From Pseudonocardia parietis (GTDB lineage Bacteria > Actinomycetota > Actinomycetes > Mycobacteriales > Pseudonocardiaceae), in NCBI RefSeq assembly GCF_017876315.1, contig NZ_JAGINU010000004.1, forward strand, positions 186,001 to 250,000: a DNA stretch of 64,000 bases, written 5' to 3'. Numbering within the stretch: position 1 is the first letter of the stretch; each line of letters starts with the position of its first letter. This document shows, one piece after another, positions 8,703 to 17,496 of this stretch. The notes under the pieces were generated by a model. That model was not told the DNA's origin, searched no databases, and worked only from the letters and a program-made list of their open reading frames with translations. The translations under genes and the position numbers were made by a program.

Positions 8703-9536
8703 TCACGCCACCGTGCGTGCTGCCGCCACGAAGGCCATCAGCTCGTCGAGCTTGTCGGTTCGCGCTGCCGTCGCCCGGTCGAGGACGTGGATCAGGCTGT
8801 CGTAGGCGTCGGTGTGGTCGTAGCGGGCGGTGTCGGCGATCTTCAGTGCCCACCGCCAGTAGCCGCGCATCGTGTCCGCGAGTGGCATCCGGAAGGTCGC
8901 GATCACGTCCCGGATCGGTTCGACGACGGCGTCCCCGTGGTGGCGCAGGTACCGGCTGACGACGTCGGCCATGAATGTGAAGTGGCGTGCCTCGTCCCGC
9001 GAGAGCCGGGTCAGGACATCGGTGAGCACCGGCTCGTCGATGGCAGCCCGGAGCTGCTGGTAGTAGATCTGGGTGGCCTTCTCCTGCACCAGTGCATAGG
9101 CGAAGAACTGCACCGGGTGCTCGTAGGGCAGCTCGAACCGTTGCGCCCCGACCTCGGCGAGGGATCCCCGTAGCGTGTCGCGGTCGGTAATGCCGGATGC
9201 CGCCTGGTAGCGGGCCAGTGCGCGGGCGTGGGTGTCCTCCTCCGAGGCCCAGCGCACGGTGAAGTGGTACAGCTCGCGGTTGTGGGCGAACACCTCCGGT
9301 TCCACGGTGTCATCGACTGGGAAATGCCGGTGATAGATGTCGAAGTAGCCGGGTAGGTGGTCCTCGATGACGGTCACGAACTCGACGGCCGAGCGCTGTC
9401 CTTCGGTGAGCCGGTCGGCGTCGGCGGCGTCCCAGGCGAAGGTGGTCTCCGCGTCCCAACGTCGCCCCGGGGTCGTCGCTGCGAGGTAGGTGTCCACGGC
9501 GGGTGCGAGCTGGGCGGCGGTCAGGAGTCGGTTCAC
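8703..9536 (-). CDS. Soluble acyl-ACP desaturase-like diiron protein (277 aa)
   Basis: Ferritin-like diiron enzyme of the acyl-ACP desaturase (DesA/FAB2) family, expected to insert a double bond (or hydroxylate) on a chain held by an acyl carrier protein. The iron ligands are visible: VIEDHLPGYF matches the EDNLPSYHR motif of mycobacterial DesA, EEDTHARAL gives the EExxH motif and DEARHFTFM the second DExRH motif. The length is normal for the bacterial family. GTG at 9536 overlaps the TGA of the methyltransferase by four bases; longer upstream readings run antisense through that gene. Last gene of the left-arm operon, with the ACP at 10366 as likely substrate carrier. Confidence 0.85.
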   Translation of the reverse strand: MNRLLTAAQLAPAVDTYLAATTPGRRWDAETTFAWDAADADRLTEGQRSAVEFVTVIEDHLPGYFDIYHRHFPVDDTVEPEVFAHNRELYHFTVRWASEEDTHARALARYQAASGITDRDTLRGSLAEVGAQRFELPYEHPVQFFAYALVQEKATQIYYQQLRAAIDEPVLTDVLTRLSRDEARHFTFMADVVSRYLRHHGDAVVEPIRDVIATFRMPLADTMRGYWRWALKIADTARYDHTDAYDSLIHVLDRATAARTDKLDELMAFVAAARTVA

Positions 9537-10369
9537 CGCGCGTTCCGCAGCACGAGTGCGTAGTGCTTGGTGGTGTAGCCCCACCCGGCGTTGGACACGT
9601 CCAGGTAGTGCGTCAGCCGGGACGTGATCCCCGGTTCGATCGCGTCGAGCCGTGCAGCTGCGGCGCCTACGTTCTGCGCCCACTGTTCGATGGTGCGGTG
9701 GTAGTGCCTGGTCAGATCGAGGCTGGTCTCCACGGAGAAGCCGGCGTCTTCGGCGGCGGCGACCAGCTCGGAGAGGGGGCGCAGCTCGCCGTTGCCGAAG
9801 ATGGTCTCCCGCACGAAGTCGGTTCCGTCTACCTGGTTGAACCGGGCGCGGATCGCCGCGTTACGAAAACAGGATTCCGAGACGTACATCCGGCCGCCGC
9901 GGCGCAGCAGGCTTCGGGCTTTGGCGAGCGCCGCGGGCAGGTCGGGCATGTGTATCACCGAGCCCAGCGCGGTGACGGCGTCGAGGTCGTGTGGCAGGTC
10001 CTGCGCGGTCTCGAAGGGGCTGGTGATCATCCGGACGCGGTTGGCCAGGCCGCGTCGGCGCGCCCGCTGCTCGACGAACTCCTGCTGGCGTGGGGCCGGG
10101 CTGATCCCGGTGACGGTGCAGCCTCGAACGTCGGCGAGGTGTAGGACCAGCGCACCCCATCCCGATCCGATGTCCAGCACCCGTGAGCGGTCGTCGGCGT
10201 GGATCATGTCGGCGACGAGGTTCATCTTCTGACGCTGGGCGAGGTCGAGGGTCTCCTCGCCGGTGGCGTACCAGCCGGAGCTGTACTTGCGGGTCTCGCC
10301 CAAGAACAGCCCGAACACCCGCGGGTCGAGGTCGTAGTGCTGGTTGGTCGGATGCTCGAGGACGGTCAC
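9533..10369 (-). CDS. CFA-type SAM methyltransferase (278 aa)
   Basis: Class I S-adenosylmethionine methyltransferase of the cyclopropane-fatty-acid synthase superfamily. The N-terminal NQHYDLDPRVFGLFLG matches the HYD motif of CFA/mycolic acid methyltransferases, and VLDIGSGWGALVLHLA is SAM motif I. Such enzymes methylate or cyclopropanate a double bond in an acyl chain; which of these happens here is not decided. The natural substrate could be the product of the adjacent desaturase on the adjacent ACP. The ATG overlaps the ACP gene end by four bases. A second member of the family is at 44700. Confidence 0.8.
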   Translation of the reverse strand: MTVLEHPTNQHYDLDPRVFGLFLGETRKYSSGWYATGEETLDLAQRQKMNLVADMIHADDRSRVLDIGSGWGALVLHLADVRGCTVTGISPAPRQQEFVEQRARRRGLANRVRMITSPFETAQDLPHDLDAVTALGSVIHMPDLPAALAKARSLLRRGGRMYVSESCFRNAAIRARFNQVDGTDFVRETIFGNGELRPLSELVAAAEDAGFSVETSLDLTRHYHRTIEQWAQNVGAAAARLDAIEPGITSRLTHYLDVSNAGWGYTTKHYALVLRNAR

Positions 10370-10626
10370 AGCTTCAGCGCCTTCTGCAGCACACCGGCGA
10401 TCTCGGCGATCGTGCTGACGCCGAAGACGTCCTCGTCTTCGAGCTGCACGTCGTACTCGCGCTCGATGCGCGCAATCAGCCGCAGCACTTTGATGGAGTC
10501 CGCACCCTCGACCTCACGAAGGTCGGTGTCGGTGCCCAGCTGCGGCGCCGGGACGGCGAGGACCTCGGCGACGATCCGGCGAACGGCCTGGGTGATCTGG
10601 TCGATGGTCGGCAGGGAGGTGGTCAT
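10366..10626 (-). CDS. Stand-alone acyl carrier protein (86 aa)
   Basis: Four-helix acyl carrier protein with the phosphopantetheine site Ser in ADSIKVLRLI at about residue 44. The DSIK context is closer to Pfa/polyketide carriers than to the primary DSLD fatty-acid ACP. It probably holds the acyl chain that the FAAL at 11881 loads and that the desaturases and methyltransferase act on. ATGA overlaps join it to both neighbours. No phosphopantetheinyl transferase was seen in the window, so a gene elsewhere must activate it. Confidence 0.9.
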   Translation of the reverse strand: MTTSLPTIDQITQAVRRIVAEVLAVPAPQLGTDTDLREVEGADSIKVLRLIARIEREYDVQLEDEDVFGVSTIAEIAGVLQKALKL

Positions 10627-11060
10627 GACGCGCTCCTGGGCAGAGGGTGGTAGGTGGCGGTGGCGCTCGCGACGAGGTCGTCGTGGGCGTCGGTCACGTC
10701 GGCCACGGCGCCGATCAGGTCAGGGGTGCGGGAGATCAGGGCGGCGGTGACCCGGTAGGGGAGTCCGGTATGGACGGTGTCGACGTAGCGCATGCGCAGG
10801 CTCGTGGTGACCGCCGGGCGGTCGGCGCGCAGCACGATCAGGTTGCCCATGGTCTCGTCGCAGATCAGTGCGACGATGCCGCCGTGCACCACGTCGGGGT
10901 AGGACTCGTAGTGGTGGCCGAGGGCGAAGTCGGTCCGCAGGCCGGGGCCCTCGGCGGTGAAGGTCAACCCGAGTCCGTGCGGGTTACCCGGCGCGCACCC
11001 GAAGCAGTGGTGGTCTGCGCGCGTGCTCCAGGGCAGGGCGATCTGCGCGACGGTGGTCAT
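10623..11060 (-). CDS. PaaI-type hotdog thioesterase (145 aa)
   Basis: Single hotdog domain. An N-terminal Cys-containing loop (HHCFGCAPGNPHGLGL) is typical of PaaI-like acyl thioesterases in actinobacteria, and the catalytic-type segment DVVHGGIVALICDETMG carries the HGG motif with an acidic residue in the following helix. It would hydrolyse an acyl thioester, either releasing the product or editing a mis-loaded ACP. It is translationally coupled to the ACP (ATGA) and to the upstream diiron gene. Confidence 0.8.
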   Translation of the reverse strand: MTTVAQIALPWSTRADHHCFGCAPGNPHGLGLTFTAEGPGLRTDFALGHHYESYPDVVHGGIVALICDETMGNLIVLRADRPAVTTSLRMRYVDTVHTGLPYRVTAALISRTPDLIGAVADVTDAHDDLVASATATYHPLPRSAS

Positions 11061-11875
11061 GCCAACGCCTCGGCCAGTGCGCGGCGGACCTTCCCGTTGC
11101 TCGACAGGTCGCGGTCGGTGAGCGAGCCGATGGTCTTGCGGATCTTGTCCTGCAGTTCGTCGAGCTCGCCGGTGCCCGCCAGCTGGTCGAGGAACAGCTG
11201 GAAGCCCGTGTCGATGGTCTCGTGGCCCTCGAGGGCGTCGAGGCCGGACTTGAACACGCTGACGGGGTGGGTGATCGTGTCGTTGCAGGTGTAGAAGTAC
11301 AGCGTCTCCAACACGCTCGCGAGCTCGTCGGGGTGCTGCTCGAGGCGCTGCGCGGCAAAATGCCGGAACTCGCGGGCGTGTGCGGCCTCGTCTCGGCTGG
11401 CGCGCAGCAGCAGGTCGGCGAGTACCGGCTCGGCCACCCAGTTCGCGACGGCGCGGTAGACGTGGTTGACCGTCAGTTCGGAGATGATGTTGGTAGCCAG
11501 GGTCGCCGACGGTGTGGAGCCAGGTTCGTAGGGCGCGCGCATCGCGGCGACGGCACGGGAGTCCACGTCCTGGCCCACGGCCTGTAGCCAGGAGGTGAAG
11601 GCGTAGTGGTGTTGGACTTCCTGGTAGCCCCAGATCACGGCGAAGGCGGAGAAGTCGTAGTCGTCGGCGAACTCGTTGAGAAAGCCGTGTACGGCGGCGA
11701 TGACGTTGGATTCGCCCATGACCGCGCTCTTGACCAGCGTGACGTGCTCGGGCTTGACCAGGGATCGGTCGATGGCGGTCAGGTCGAGCTGGGCCAGCTT
11801 CCAGTGACCACGGTCGTAGTGGCGGAAGATGTCCAGGCTGTGCATGGCGTCCATGCCGGGGATCGTGTTGGTCAT
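11057..11875 (-). CDS. Second ferritin-like diiron protein, acyl-ACP desaturase-like (272 aa)
   Basis: A helical diiron protein related to the 8703-9536 product but clearly diverged. Candidate ligands are Glu in MGESNVIAAV, EVQHH in GYQEVQHHYAF, and DEAAH in SRDEAAHAREF. The helix containing the first Glu lacks the EDNLP motif. It may be a desaturase with different regiochemistry or an oxygenase (hydroxylase, or N-oxygenase on an amine tail). ATG at 11875 is preceded by GAGAGGTGA and starts five bases after the FAAL stop, so the genes are co-translated. Confidence 0.75.
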   Translation of the reverse strand: MTNTIPGMDAMHSLDIFRHYDRGHWKLAQLDLTAIDRSLVKPEHVTLVKSAVMGESNVIAAVHGFLNEFADDYDFSAFAVIWGYQEVQHHYAFTSWLQAVGQDVDSRAVAAMRAPYEPGSTPSATLATNIISELTVNHVYRAVANWVAEPVLADLLLRASRDEAAHAREFRHFAAQRLEQHPDELASVLETLYFYTCNDTITHPVSVFKSGLDALEGHETIDTGFQLFLDQLAGTGELDELQDKIRKTIGSLTDRDLSSNGKVRRALAEALA

Positions 11876-11880
11876 GTCGA

Positions 11881-13500
11881 TCACCTCTCGAGGAGCGCGG
11901 CTGTGGCCAGTCGGCGCAGCTTGCCGCTGGTGGTGCGGGGCAGGGAGTCGGGTGCGGTGAGGTGGACCGTCAGCGCCGACAGGTCCAGCGCGCGGCGTAT
12001 GCGCGCGGAGATTGCGTGGCGCAGGGCCTCGTGCTCCGCCTCGGGCGCGGCCGTTTCGACGACGATCGCGATGTGCTCGCAGGGTTCGAGGACGGCGAGG
12101 GCAACGCACCGCCCGCGGCGGACGCCGTCGATCGCGGCGGCCTCGGCCTCGACGTCTGCGGGGTAGATGTTGACCCCGCGGACTGTGATCATCTCCTTGG
12201 TGCGGCCGACGAAGAACAGCTCGCCGGCCCGCAGGTAGCCCAGGTCGCCGGTGCGTAGCCAGCCGTCCTCGGTGAATGGGCGGGAGCCGTCGAGGTAGCC
12301 GCTGGTCACGGCCGCGCCGCGGAGCTCGATCTCGCCGACGGTCCCCTCCGGCGCGCCACCGGCGATCCGAATCGCCATGCCGGGTACGGGCCGGCCCAAT
12401 CCCACGATCTCCTTCGCTGTGCCGGAGGCTCGGGGCGCGACCACCGTCGCGCCGGCGAGGGCTTCTCGGTCGATGCAGTCGATGATGGGCGCGCGCCCGA
12501 GCGGCGGCAGGGTCGCGACGAGCGTGGCTTCGGCCATGCCGTAGCCGGGGGTCATGGCCTCGGCGCGGAAGCCCGCGTGTTCGAACCGCGTGGCGAACGC
12601 CGCGATCGACTCCGGGCGGATGATTTCCGCGCCGTTGAAGCAGACCCGCCAGGCGGCGAGGTCGAGGTCCTGTTGCGGGGTGTCGAGGAGCGCGTCGAAC
12701 GCGAAGTTCGGCATGGTCGAGATGGTCGAGCGGGTGGCGGCGAACTCGGCCAGCCACCGGCCGGGGTCCTTCACGAACGCGGTGGGGTTCCACAGGTTGA
12801 TCGGGATGCCGGTGAAGATCCCGGTCAGGGTGCCGAACAGGCCCATGTCGTGGAACAGCGGCAGCCAGGACGCGTGCGCGTCCCCCGGGCCGATGGCGAT
12901 GGCCTCGGTGATCGACTCTGCGCAGGCCAGGATGTTGGTGTGGGTGAGCACCACGCCCTTTGGTGCTGCGGTGCTGCCGGAGGTGAACTGGAGCACGGCG
13001 GGGGTGGCCGGGTCGACGGTGCGTGGGGGCAGCTCGGGTCCGGGCGTGGTGAGCGTGGTGGAGTCGTGGAGCGTGCCCGCACCGAACTGCGCTGCGCGGG
13101 CGCCGAGCATCCGGGTGACGCTGTTCGACACGACGAGGTGCGACATGGCTGCCGCGGCGACGATCCGGGCGGTCCGGGCGCCGTACTCGGCGAGATCACG
13201 CAGGCCTGCGGGCAGGGGTAGCGGGCAGACGGCCGCGCCGAGGCGGGAGGCGGCGAAGACGGTCTGCAGGAACTCGGGGCCGTTGGGCGCGAGGATCCCG
13301 ATCGCGTCCCCGGGGGCGGCGTGCAGGCGCGCGGCCATCCGTTTCGAGGAGGCGACGAGCTCGGCGTAGGTCAGCACTGATCTGTCGGAGTGGAAGCGGA
13401 TGACCTGGTCCGGGCTGTCGGCGGCGACGGCGTCGAGCCGCTCGTGCAGGGTCGGTTCGCTGCGGGGTGCGACGCGACCGAGGGCGGGCTCTGCGCTCAT
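11881..13500 (-). CDS. Fatty acyl-AMP ligase, FAAL (539 aa)
   Basis: Adenylate-forming enzyme that activates a free fatty acid as acyl-AMP and, in this family, passes it to a carrier protein instead of CoA. Motifs: FTSGSTAAPKGVVLTH (phosphate loop), FNGAEIIRPES and GYGMAEATLV, both characteristic of FAALs, then a TGDLG motif and the hinge region in the last 120 residues. ATG at 13500 overlaps the flavoprotein stop by four bases; an in-frame ATG at 13512 lies inside the upstream gene. The ACP at 10366 is the obvious acceptor. A second FAAL lies at 47376, so two separate acyl chains may be activated in this locus. Confidence 0.85.
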   Translation of the reverse strand: MSAEPALGRVAPRSEPTLHERLDAVAADSPDQVIRFHSDRSVLTYAELVASSKRMAARLHAAPGDAIGILAPNGPEFLQTVFAASRLGAAVCPLPLPAGLRDLAEYGARTARIVAAAAMSHLVVSNSVTRMLGARAAQFGAGTLHDSTTLTTPGPELPPRTVDPATPAVLQFTSGSTAAPKGVVLTHTNILACAESITEAIAIGPGDAHASWLPLFHDMGLFGTLTGIFTGIPINLWNPTAFVKDPGRWLAEFAATRSTISTMPNFAFDALLDTPQQDLDLAAWRVCFNGAEIIRPESIAAFATRFEHAGFRAEAMTPGYGMAEATLVATLPPLGRAPIIDCIDREALAGATVVAPRASGTAKEIVGLGRPVPGMAIRIAGGAPEGTVGEIELRGAAVTSGYLDGSRPFTEDGWLRTGDLGYLRAGELFFVGRTKEMITVRGVNIYPADVEAEAAAIDGVRRGRCVALAVLEPCEHIAIVVETAAPEAEHEALRHAISARIRRALDLSALTVHLTAPDSLPRTTSGKLRRLATAALLER

Positions 13501-14780
13501 GTCGCCATCCATGTTCGCTGCTCGTGGTGGATTGCCCGGTCGGCGCCGGGGCGCAGCACCCGAGCCAGCAGTGACGGGGCGAGCAACGCGGACGCGGGGT
13601 CGGCCAGGTTCGCGACGCGGATCAGGGCCCGCGCGACCACGGGATCGCAGTGCCCGACCCGCTGGACCCGGGTCACGTAGGAGTCGAGTATCCGGGCGGG
13701 CAGCGGGCGGGTACCCGGCACCTCGGGCAGGGCGAGGTCGGCGCGCGTCGCGATCTGCCAGGCCGCGCGGCACAGCCGGCCGATCGCGCGGTGCAGGTCG
13801 CGGGCCCGGTGCCCGTCCCAGCTGCGCAGGGCGGTGGCCTGCTGCGCGGCGAGCGTCATGCCCTGGGCGTAGAGCGGGTTGAGGCTGCACACGGCGTCCC
13901 CGATCACCGCGAGTCCTTCCGGCAGGCAGCGTTGCAGGTCGTAGCGGCGGTGCCGGGAGCCACGGAACCGGTAGGGGACCGGGTCGTCGAGGGGCTCGGC
14001 GTGCGCCACGAGGTCACCTATTGGCCCGGTGGGTAGGGAGGCGGCGAACGCTCGGAACCCGGCGTCGTCGACCGGCGGGTGATCACTAAGCAGCCCGGCC
14101 AGGGTGACCAGCCAGCGGTCGCCTTCGACGGCCATCGCCCCGCCACCGCGCGAGCGCGGCACGGTCGAGACCAGCGCGTTGCGGTCGCCGCCGAGATCGC
14201 CGGGGTGTCTGCGGTAGAGCCGGGTCGCGTAGCCGAGGTCGACATCGACTCGGTGCTCGCGCGGGCGGCCCAGTCCCACTTCGGTCAGCCAATCCGGCAG
14301 CCGGGAGGCCCGACCGGAGGCGTCCACGACGAGGTCGGCGGGCAGGACCGTGCCGTCGGCGAGCCCGACGGCCCGGACGTGGCCGGCGTCGAGTTCCAGG
14401 CTCACCGCCGTCGCGCACACAATCTCGGCGAGGGTCCGGTGGCGCAGCACGTCCTCGATCAGCGGCCGGGAGGCGAGCACCGATCGCAGACCGGTGTCGG
14501 TCGGATGCAGTCGCCTGCCGTGCATGTACCAGCGGGTGTCTACGAGGGGTTCGGCGGTGAGCGCGCCGGCGGCGACGAGGTCGTCGGTGAAGCCGGGATG
14601 CAACTCTTCCACGATCCGGCGGCCTCGGTCGAGCAGCCCGTGCAGGTGCCGGCCCTGCGGGACGCCGCGGCGGGCGCCGGAGCCGGTGTCGCGCTCGACG
14701 ACGGTCACCGGCCCGCGCTCGGCGAGCACGCGCGCAGCCAGCAGCCCGGCTACACCGCCGCCGATCACGATCGAGCGCAT
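13497..14780 (-). CDS. FAD-dependent mono-oxygenase, epoxidase-like (427 aa)
   Basis: Rossmann FAD-binding N-terminus (IVIGGGVAGLLAARVLAERG), then GVPQGRHLHGLLDRG near residue 40. The GVPQGRHxHxLL pattern is seen in polyether epoxidases of the MonCI/LasC type and related flavin mono-oxygenases, and a GDAVCSLNPLYAQGM segment closes the FAD site. It could epoxidise or hydroxylate a double bond in the acyl chain. A halogenase or reductase role is less likely because no halogenase WxWxIP motif is seen. ATG at 14780 directly abuts the upstream TAG. Confidence 0.75.
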   Translation of the reverse strand: MRSIVIGGGVAGLLAARVLAERGPVTVVERDTGSGARRGVPQGRHLHGLLDRGRRIVEELHPGFTDDLVAAGALTAEPLVDTRWYMHGRRLHPTDTGLRSVLASRPLIEDVLRHRTLAEIVCATAVSLELDAGHVRAVGLADGTVLPADLVVDASGRASRLPDWLTEVGLGRPREHRVDVDLGYATRLYRRHPGDLGGDRNALVSTVPRSRGGGAMAVEGDRWLVTLAGLLSDHPPVDDAGFRAFAASLPTGPIGDLVAHAEPLDDPVPYRFRGSRHRRYDLQRCLPEGLAVIGDAVCSLNPLYAQGMTLAAQQATALRSWDGHRARDLHRAIGRLCRAAWQIATRADLALPEVPGTRPLPARILDSYVTRVQRVGHCDPVVARALIRVANLADPASALLAPSLLARVLRPGADRAIHHEQRTWMAT

Positions 14781-15212
14781 CTAGAGCCCCAGGATCTCGG
14801 GGACGGTCGCCAGCGTTCGTAGCCGGTCGAGCGGGTCGGCGACCAGCTTGCGCGTGGCGAGGTTGAGCAGCCCGGAGACGCTGCGGACCTCGGCGGCCAC
14901 CGTGCCGTCCTCGAGCCGGGTCAGCGGCTGGGTGATTCGTGCGGTCTTGCCGTGGCCCCACTCGAACTCGCAGCCGACGGTGACCTGGTCGTCATAGCGC
15001 AGCTCGCGGCGGTAGGAGATCGTCGTCTCCAGCATGATCGGCATGACTCCGTCGGTGAGCAGGGTCTGCGCGGACAGCCCAGCGGCTCGCAGGCTCTCCC
15101 ACCGGGCGTGCTCGGCGTAGTCGAGGTAGACGGTGTGCCGGACGTGGCCGAGGGCGTCGATCTCGTAGCCGCGCACGGTCAGCTCAGTGAGGTGCGTGGT
15201 GGGGGCGCTCAT
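14781..15212 (-). CDS. 4HBT/YbgC-type hotdog thioesterase (143 aa)
   Basis: Hotdog acyl thioesterase with the family motif YEIDALGHVRHTVYLDYAEH, in which the Asp before the helix is the usual catalytic residue of 4-hydroxybenzoyl-CoA type enzymes. It resembles FatA/YbgC-like enzymes that free an acyl chain from CoA or ACP. First gene of the left-arm operon. ATG at 15212 is chosen, with GAGG a few bases upstream; an ATG at 15248 is in frame but less conserved-looking. It is divergent from the P450 at 15376, and the 160-bp gap should hold both promoters. Confidence 0.8.
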   Translation of the reverse strand: MSAPTTHLTELTVRGYEIDALGHVRHTVYLDYAEHARWESLRAAGLSAQTLLTDGVMPIMLETTISYRRELRYDDQVTVGCEFEWGHGKTARITQPLTRLEDGTVAAEVRSVSGLLNLATRKLVADPLDRLRTLATVPEILGL

Positions 15213-15375
15213 GAGCCTCAGCGCACCAATTCCTCGAGGCGTGGTCAACGCGTCGACGGTGCCAGAATCGTGCCATCAGTAATGCTGATCGAGGTTGGAT
15301 GAACGGCGGCATCTTGTCGTCTCCCGGCTACTTCGCCGACAGTTCCGAGACGATGTTCCCGGGTGGGCTTGAAGG

Positions 15376-16578
15376 ATGACGACCGAACTGTTCCCGCCCG
15401 TGTTCGACGCCTTCGCCCCCGAACACCGACCTGACCCCTACTCTCGCTACGCGCTCGTGCGGGAGGCGACGCCGTTTCTCGACAGCGGTTTCGGGGTGGA
15501 GTTTGTGACCCGCCACTCCGAGTGCACCCAGATCCTGTCCGAGACGTTGTGGAGCCACCAGGACGAGGCCGAGCTCTTCCATCCCGAGGCGGCCAAGGTC
15601 GACCTGCCGACCTCGTTCTTGTGGATGGACCCGCCGGACCACACTCGATTGCGCCGGCTGGTGAGCAAGGCGTTCACTCCCACGAGCGTGACAGATCTGC
15701 GCCCGCGGATCACTGCGCTGGTGACCGAGCTGCTCGACGCGGCACTGCAGGGCGGCACGATCGAGGCCATCGAGGCGATCGCCTACCCGCTGCCGCTCAT
15801 TGTCATCTGCGAGCTGCTCGGGGTGGAGGACACCGAGCTGGTGCACCGGGTCGGCCCGCATCTTGCCCGCGGCTTCGATCCGGACTTCGTGCTCTCCCCC
15901 CAGGAGTGCATCGCGCGCGACCAGGCGTCGCGCGAGATCCTGCAGCACTTTCGTGAGCTGATCGCCGAGCGTCGGGAGCGGCCGAAGAACGACCTGGTCA
16001 GTGGACTGATCCAGGTCTATGACTCCGGGGATGTGCTCACCGAGGACGAGATGCTCGCGACGTGTGTGACGATGCTCATCGCGGGTCACGAGACCACGGT
16101 GAACATGGTCGGTAACGGCCTGCTCGCCTTCGTCCGCAATCCCGACCAGCTCGCCCTGCTCCGGGAGGACCCGTCGCTGGCCGGCCCCGCGGTCGACGAA
16201 ATCCTGCGGTTCGACTCTCCGGTGCACATGACGACGCGGACCGCCAAGCGGGACCTGGTGGTGGGCGGACGGACTTTCGCCGAGGGGCACAACGTCTGTG
16301 TGCTCGTCGGCTCGGCGAATCGTGACCCGCGCGCGTTCGACAACCCTGATGCCTTCGATGTCACCCGCTACGCGGGTTCGGCCGCCACCGCGCGACATCT
16401 CGGTTTCGCGTTGGGCATTCACTACTGCATGGGCGCGGCCCTGGCCCGGTTGGAGGGCGAGATCCTGTTCGCCATGCTCGCCCGCCGGGTGCAGACTCTC
16501 GAGCTTGCCGGCGACCCGGTCTATCGACCGAACCTGCTCATCCGTGGCCTCAAGGAATTGCCGATGCGGATGGCGTGA
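15376..16578 (+). CDS. Cytochrome P450 (400 aa)
   Basis: Soluble bacterial P450. The oxygen-activation helix reads AGHETTVN, the heme loop FALGIHYCMGAALARLEG with the axial ligand Cys351, and an ExxR pair (EILRF with a downstream Arg) is present. The early segment MWMDPPDH-type (LWMDPPDHTRLRRLVSKAF) is the usual heme-propionate region. It probably hydroxylates or epoxidises the lipid product or its precursor. The electron source is unknown; the VanB-type reductase at 22001 is one nearby candidate. It is divergent from the left-arm operon and ends at a hairpin facing the ABC transporter operon. Confidence 0.9.
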   Translation: MTTELFPPVFDAFAPEHRPDPYSRYALVREATPFLDSGFGVEFVTRHSECTQILSETLWSHQDEAELFHPEAAKVDLPTSFLWMDPPDHTRLRRLVSKAFTPTSVTDLRPRITALVTELLDAALQGGTIEAIEAIAYPLPLIVICELLGVEDTELVHRVGPHLARGFDPDFVLSPQECIARDQASREILQHFRELIAERRERPKNDLVSGLIQVYDSGDVLTEDEMLATCVTMLIAGHETTVNMVGNGLLAFVRNPDQLALLREDPSLAGPAVDEILRFDSPVHMTTRTAKRDLVVGGRTFAEGHNVCVLVGSANRDPRAFDNPDAFDVTRYAGSAATARHLGFALGIHYCMGAALARLEGEILFAMLARRVQTLELAGDPVYRPNLLIRGLKELPMRMA

Positions 16579-16585
16579 ACGCGCC

Positions 16586-16613
16586 GGGGAGGGCGGCCGC
16601 GACCGCCCTCCCC
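16586..16613. terminator. Bidirectional terminator between P450 and ABC operon
   Basis: Perfect 11-bp GC stem (16586-16596 with 16603-16613) and a 6-nt loop, placed exactly between the two convergent stop codons. Confidence 0.75.
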
Positions 16614-16617
16614 CGTG

Positions 16618-17496
16618 TCATTTCAATCCGGATCTGACGAATCCGTCCACGATTCTGCGCTGCAGGAGGAGATAGAGCATCAGAACAGGTAGGCAGGCCA
16701 GTCCGGCGGTCGCCATCAGCGGGCCCCAGTCGTTGCCCTCGGTGCCCATGAAGCTGCGCAGTCCGAGCTGGAGGACGGCGTTGCTGCGTTGCAGGACGAG
16801 GGCGGGCCAGAAGTACTCGTTCCAGGCGTTGACGAACAGCAGCACGCCGAGGGCGGCCAGCGCGGGGCCGAGGTTGGGCACGACGACGGTCCAGAGCGTC
16901 GACCAGGCGTTGCGGCCGTCCATCCGGGCGGCCTCGAGTAGCTCGTGGGGGACCGATCGGACGTGGGAGCGGAGCATGATCACCGCGAGGGCGGAGCACA
17001 GGTTCGGGATGATCACCCCGGCGATGGTGTTGAGCGCGCTCAGCTGGTTGAGCAGGACGTAGTTGGGCAGCATCGTGACCTGGAACGGCACCAACCAGGT
17101 GGCGACGAAGACCAGGTAGAGGGCGTTCTGGAAGCGGAAGCGCCAGGCCGCGAAGGCGTAGCCGGCCAGTAGCCCGGTGAGAAGTTGGCCCAGGGCGATC
17201 ATTGCGGCCATCACGAAGGTGTTGACCAGCAGGCGCGGCATGTCGACTGCGCCCCAGGCCTGGGCGTAGTTCGCCCCGGACAGCGGCCAGGGGAAGGGGT
17301 TGAGGGAGTAGACGTCCTCGGGTGCGCGAAGTGAGGTGGCGTAGAGCCAGTAGATCGGCACGATGCAGGCCAGGCCGAGCAGGGCGAGCACCGTGTGGCC
17401 GAGGACGGCGCGGAGCCGGGATTCCCGCAGGACGGTCGGCGCGTGCGAGGGGGCGTGCGCGGGGGTGGGGACCTCGGTGAGCAGTTCAGGAGTCAT
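16618..17496 (-). CDS. ugpE: ABC transporter permease, UgpE/MalG type (292 aa)
   Basis: Inner-membrane permease with six predicted helices and the EAA loop segment (LLEAARMDGRNAWSTLWTVV) near residue 190, which docks on the ATPase. It pairs with the permease at 17486 in a carbohydrate/glycerophosphodiester-type importer. The start overlaps the end of that gene by 11 bases. The ugp name is by family resemblance and the phosphodiesterase in the operon; sugar transport is the main alternative. Confidence 0.8.
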   Translation of the reverse strand: MTPELLTEVPTPAHAPSHAPTVLRESRLRAVLGHTVLALLGLACIVPIYWLYATSLRAPEDVYSLNPFPWPLSGANYAQAWGAVDMPRLLVNTFVMAAMIALGQLLTGLLAGYAFAAWRFRFQNALYLVFVATWLVPFQVTMLPNYVLLNQLSALNTIAGVIIPNLCSALAVIMLRSHVRSVPHELLEAARMDGRNAWSTLWTVVVPNLGPALAALGVLLFVNAWNEYFWPALVLQRSNAVLQLGLRSFMGTEGNDWGPLMATAGLACLPVLMLYLLLQRRIVDGFVRSGLK

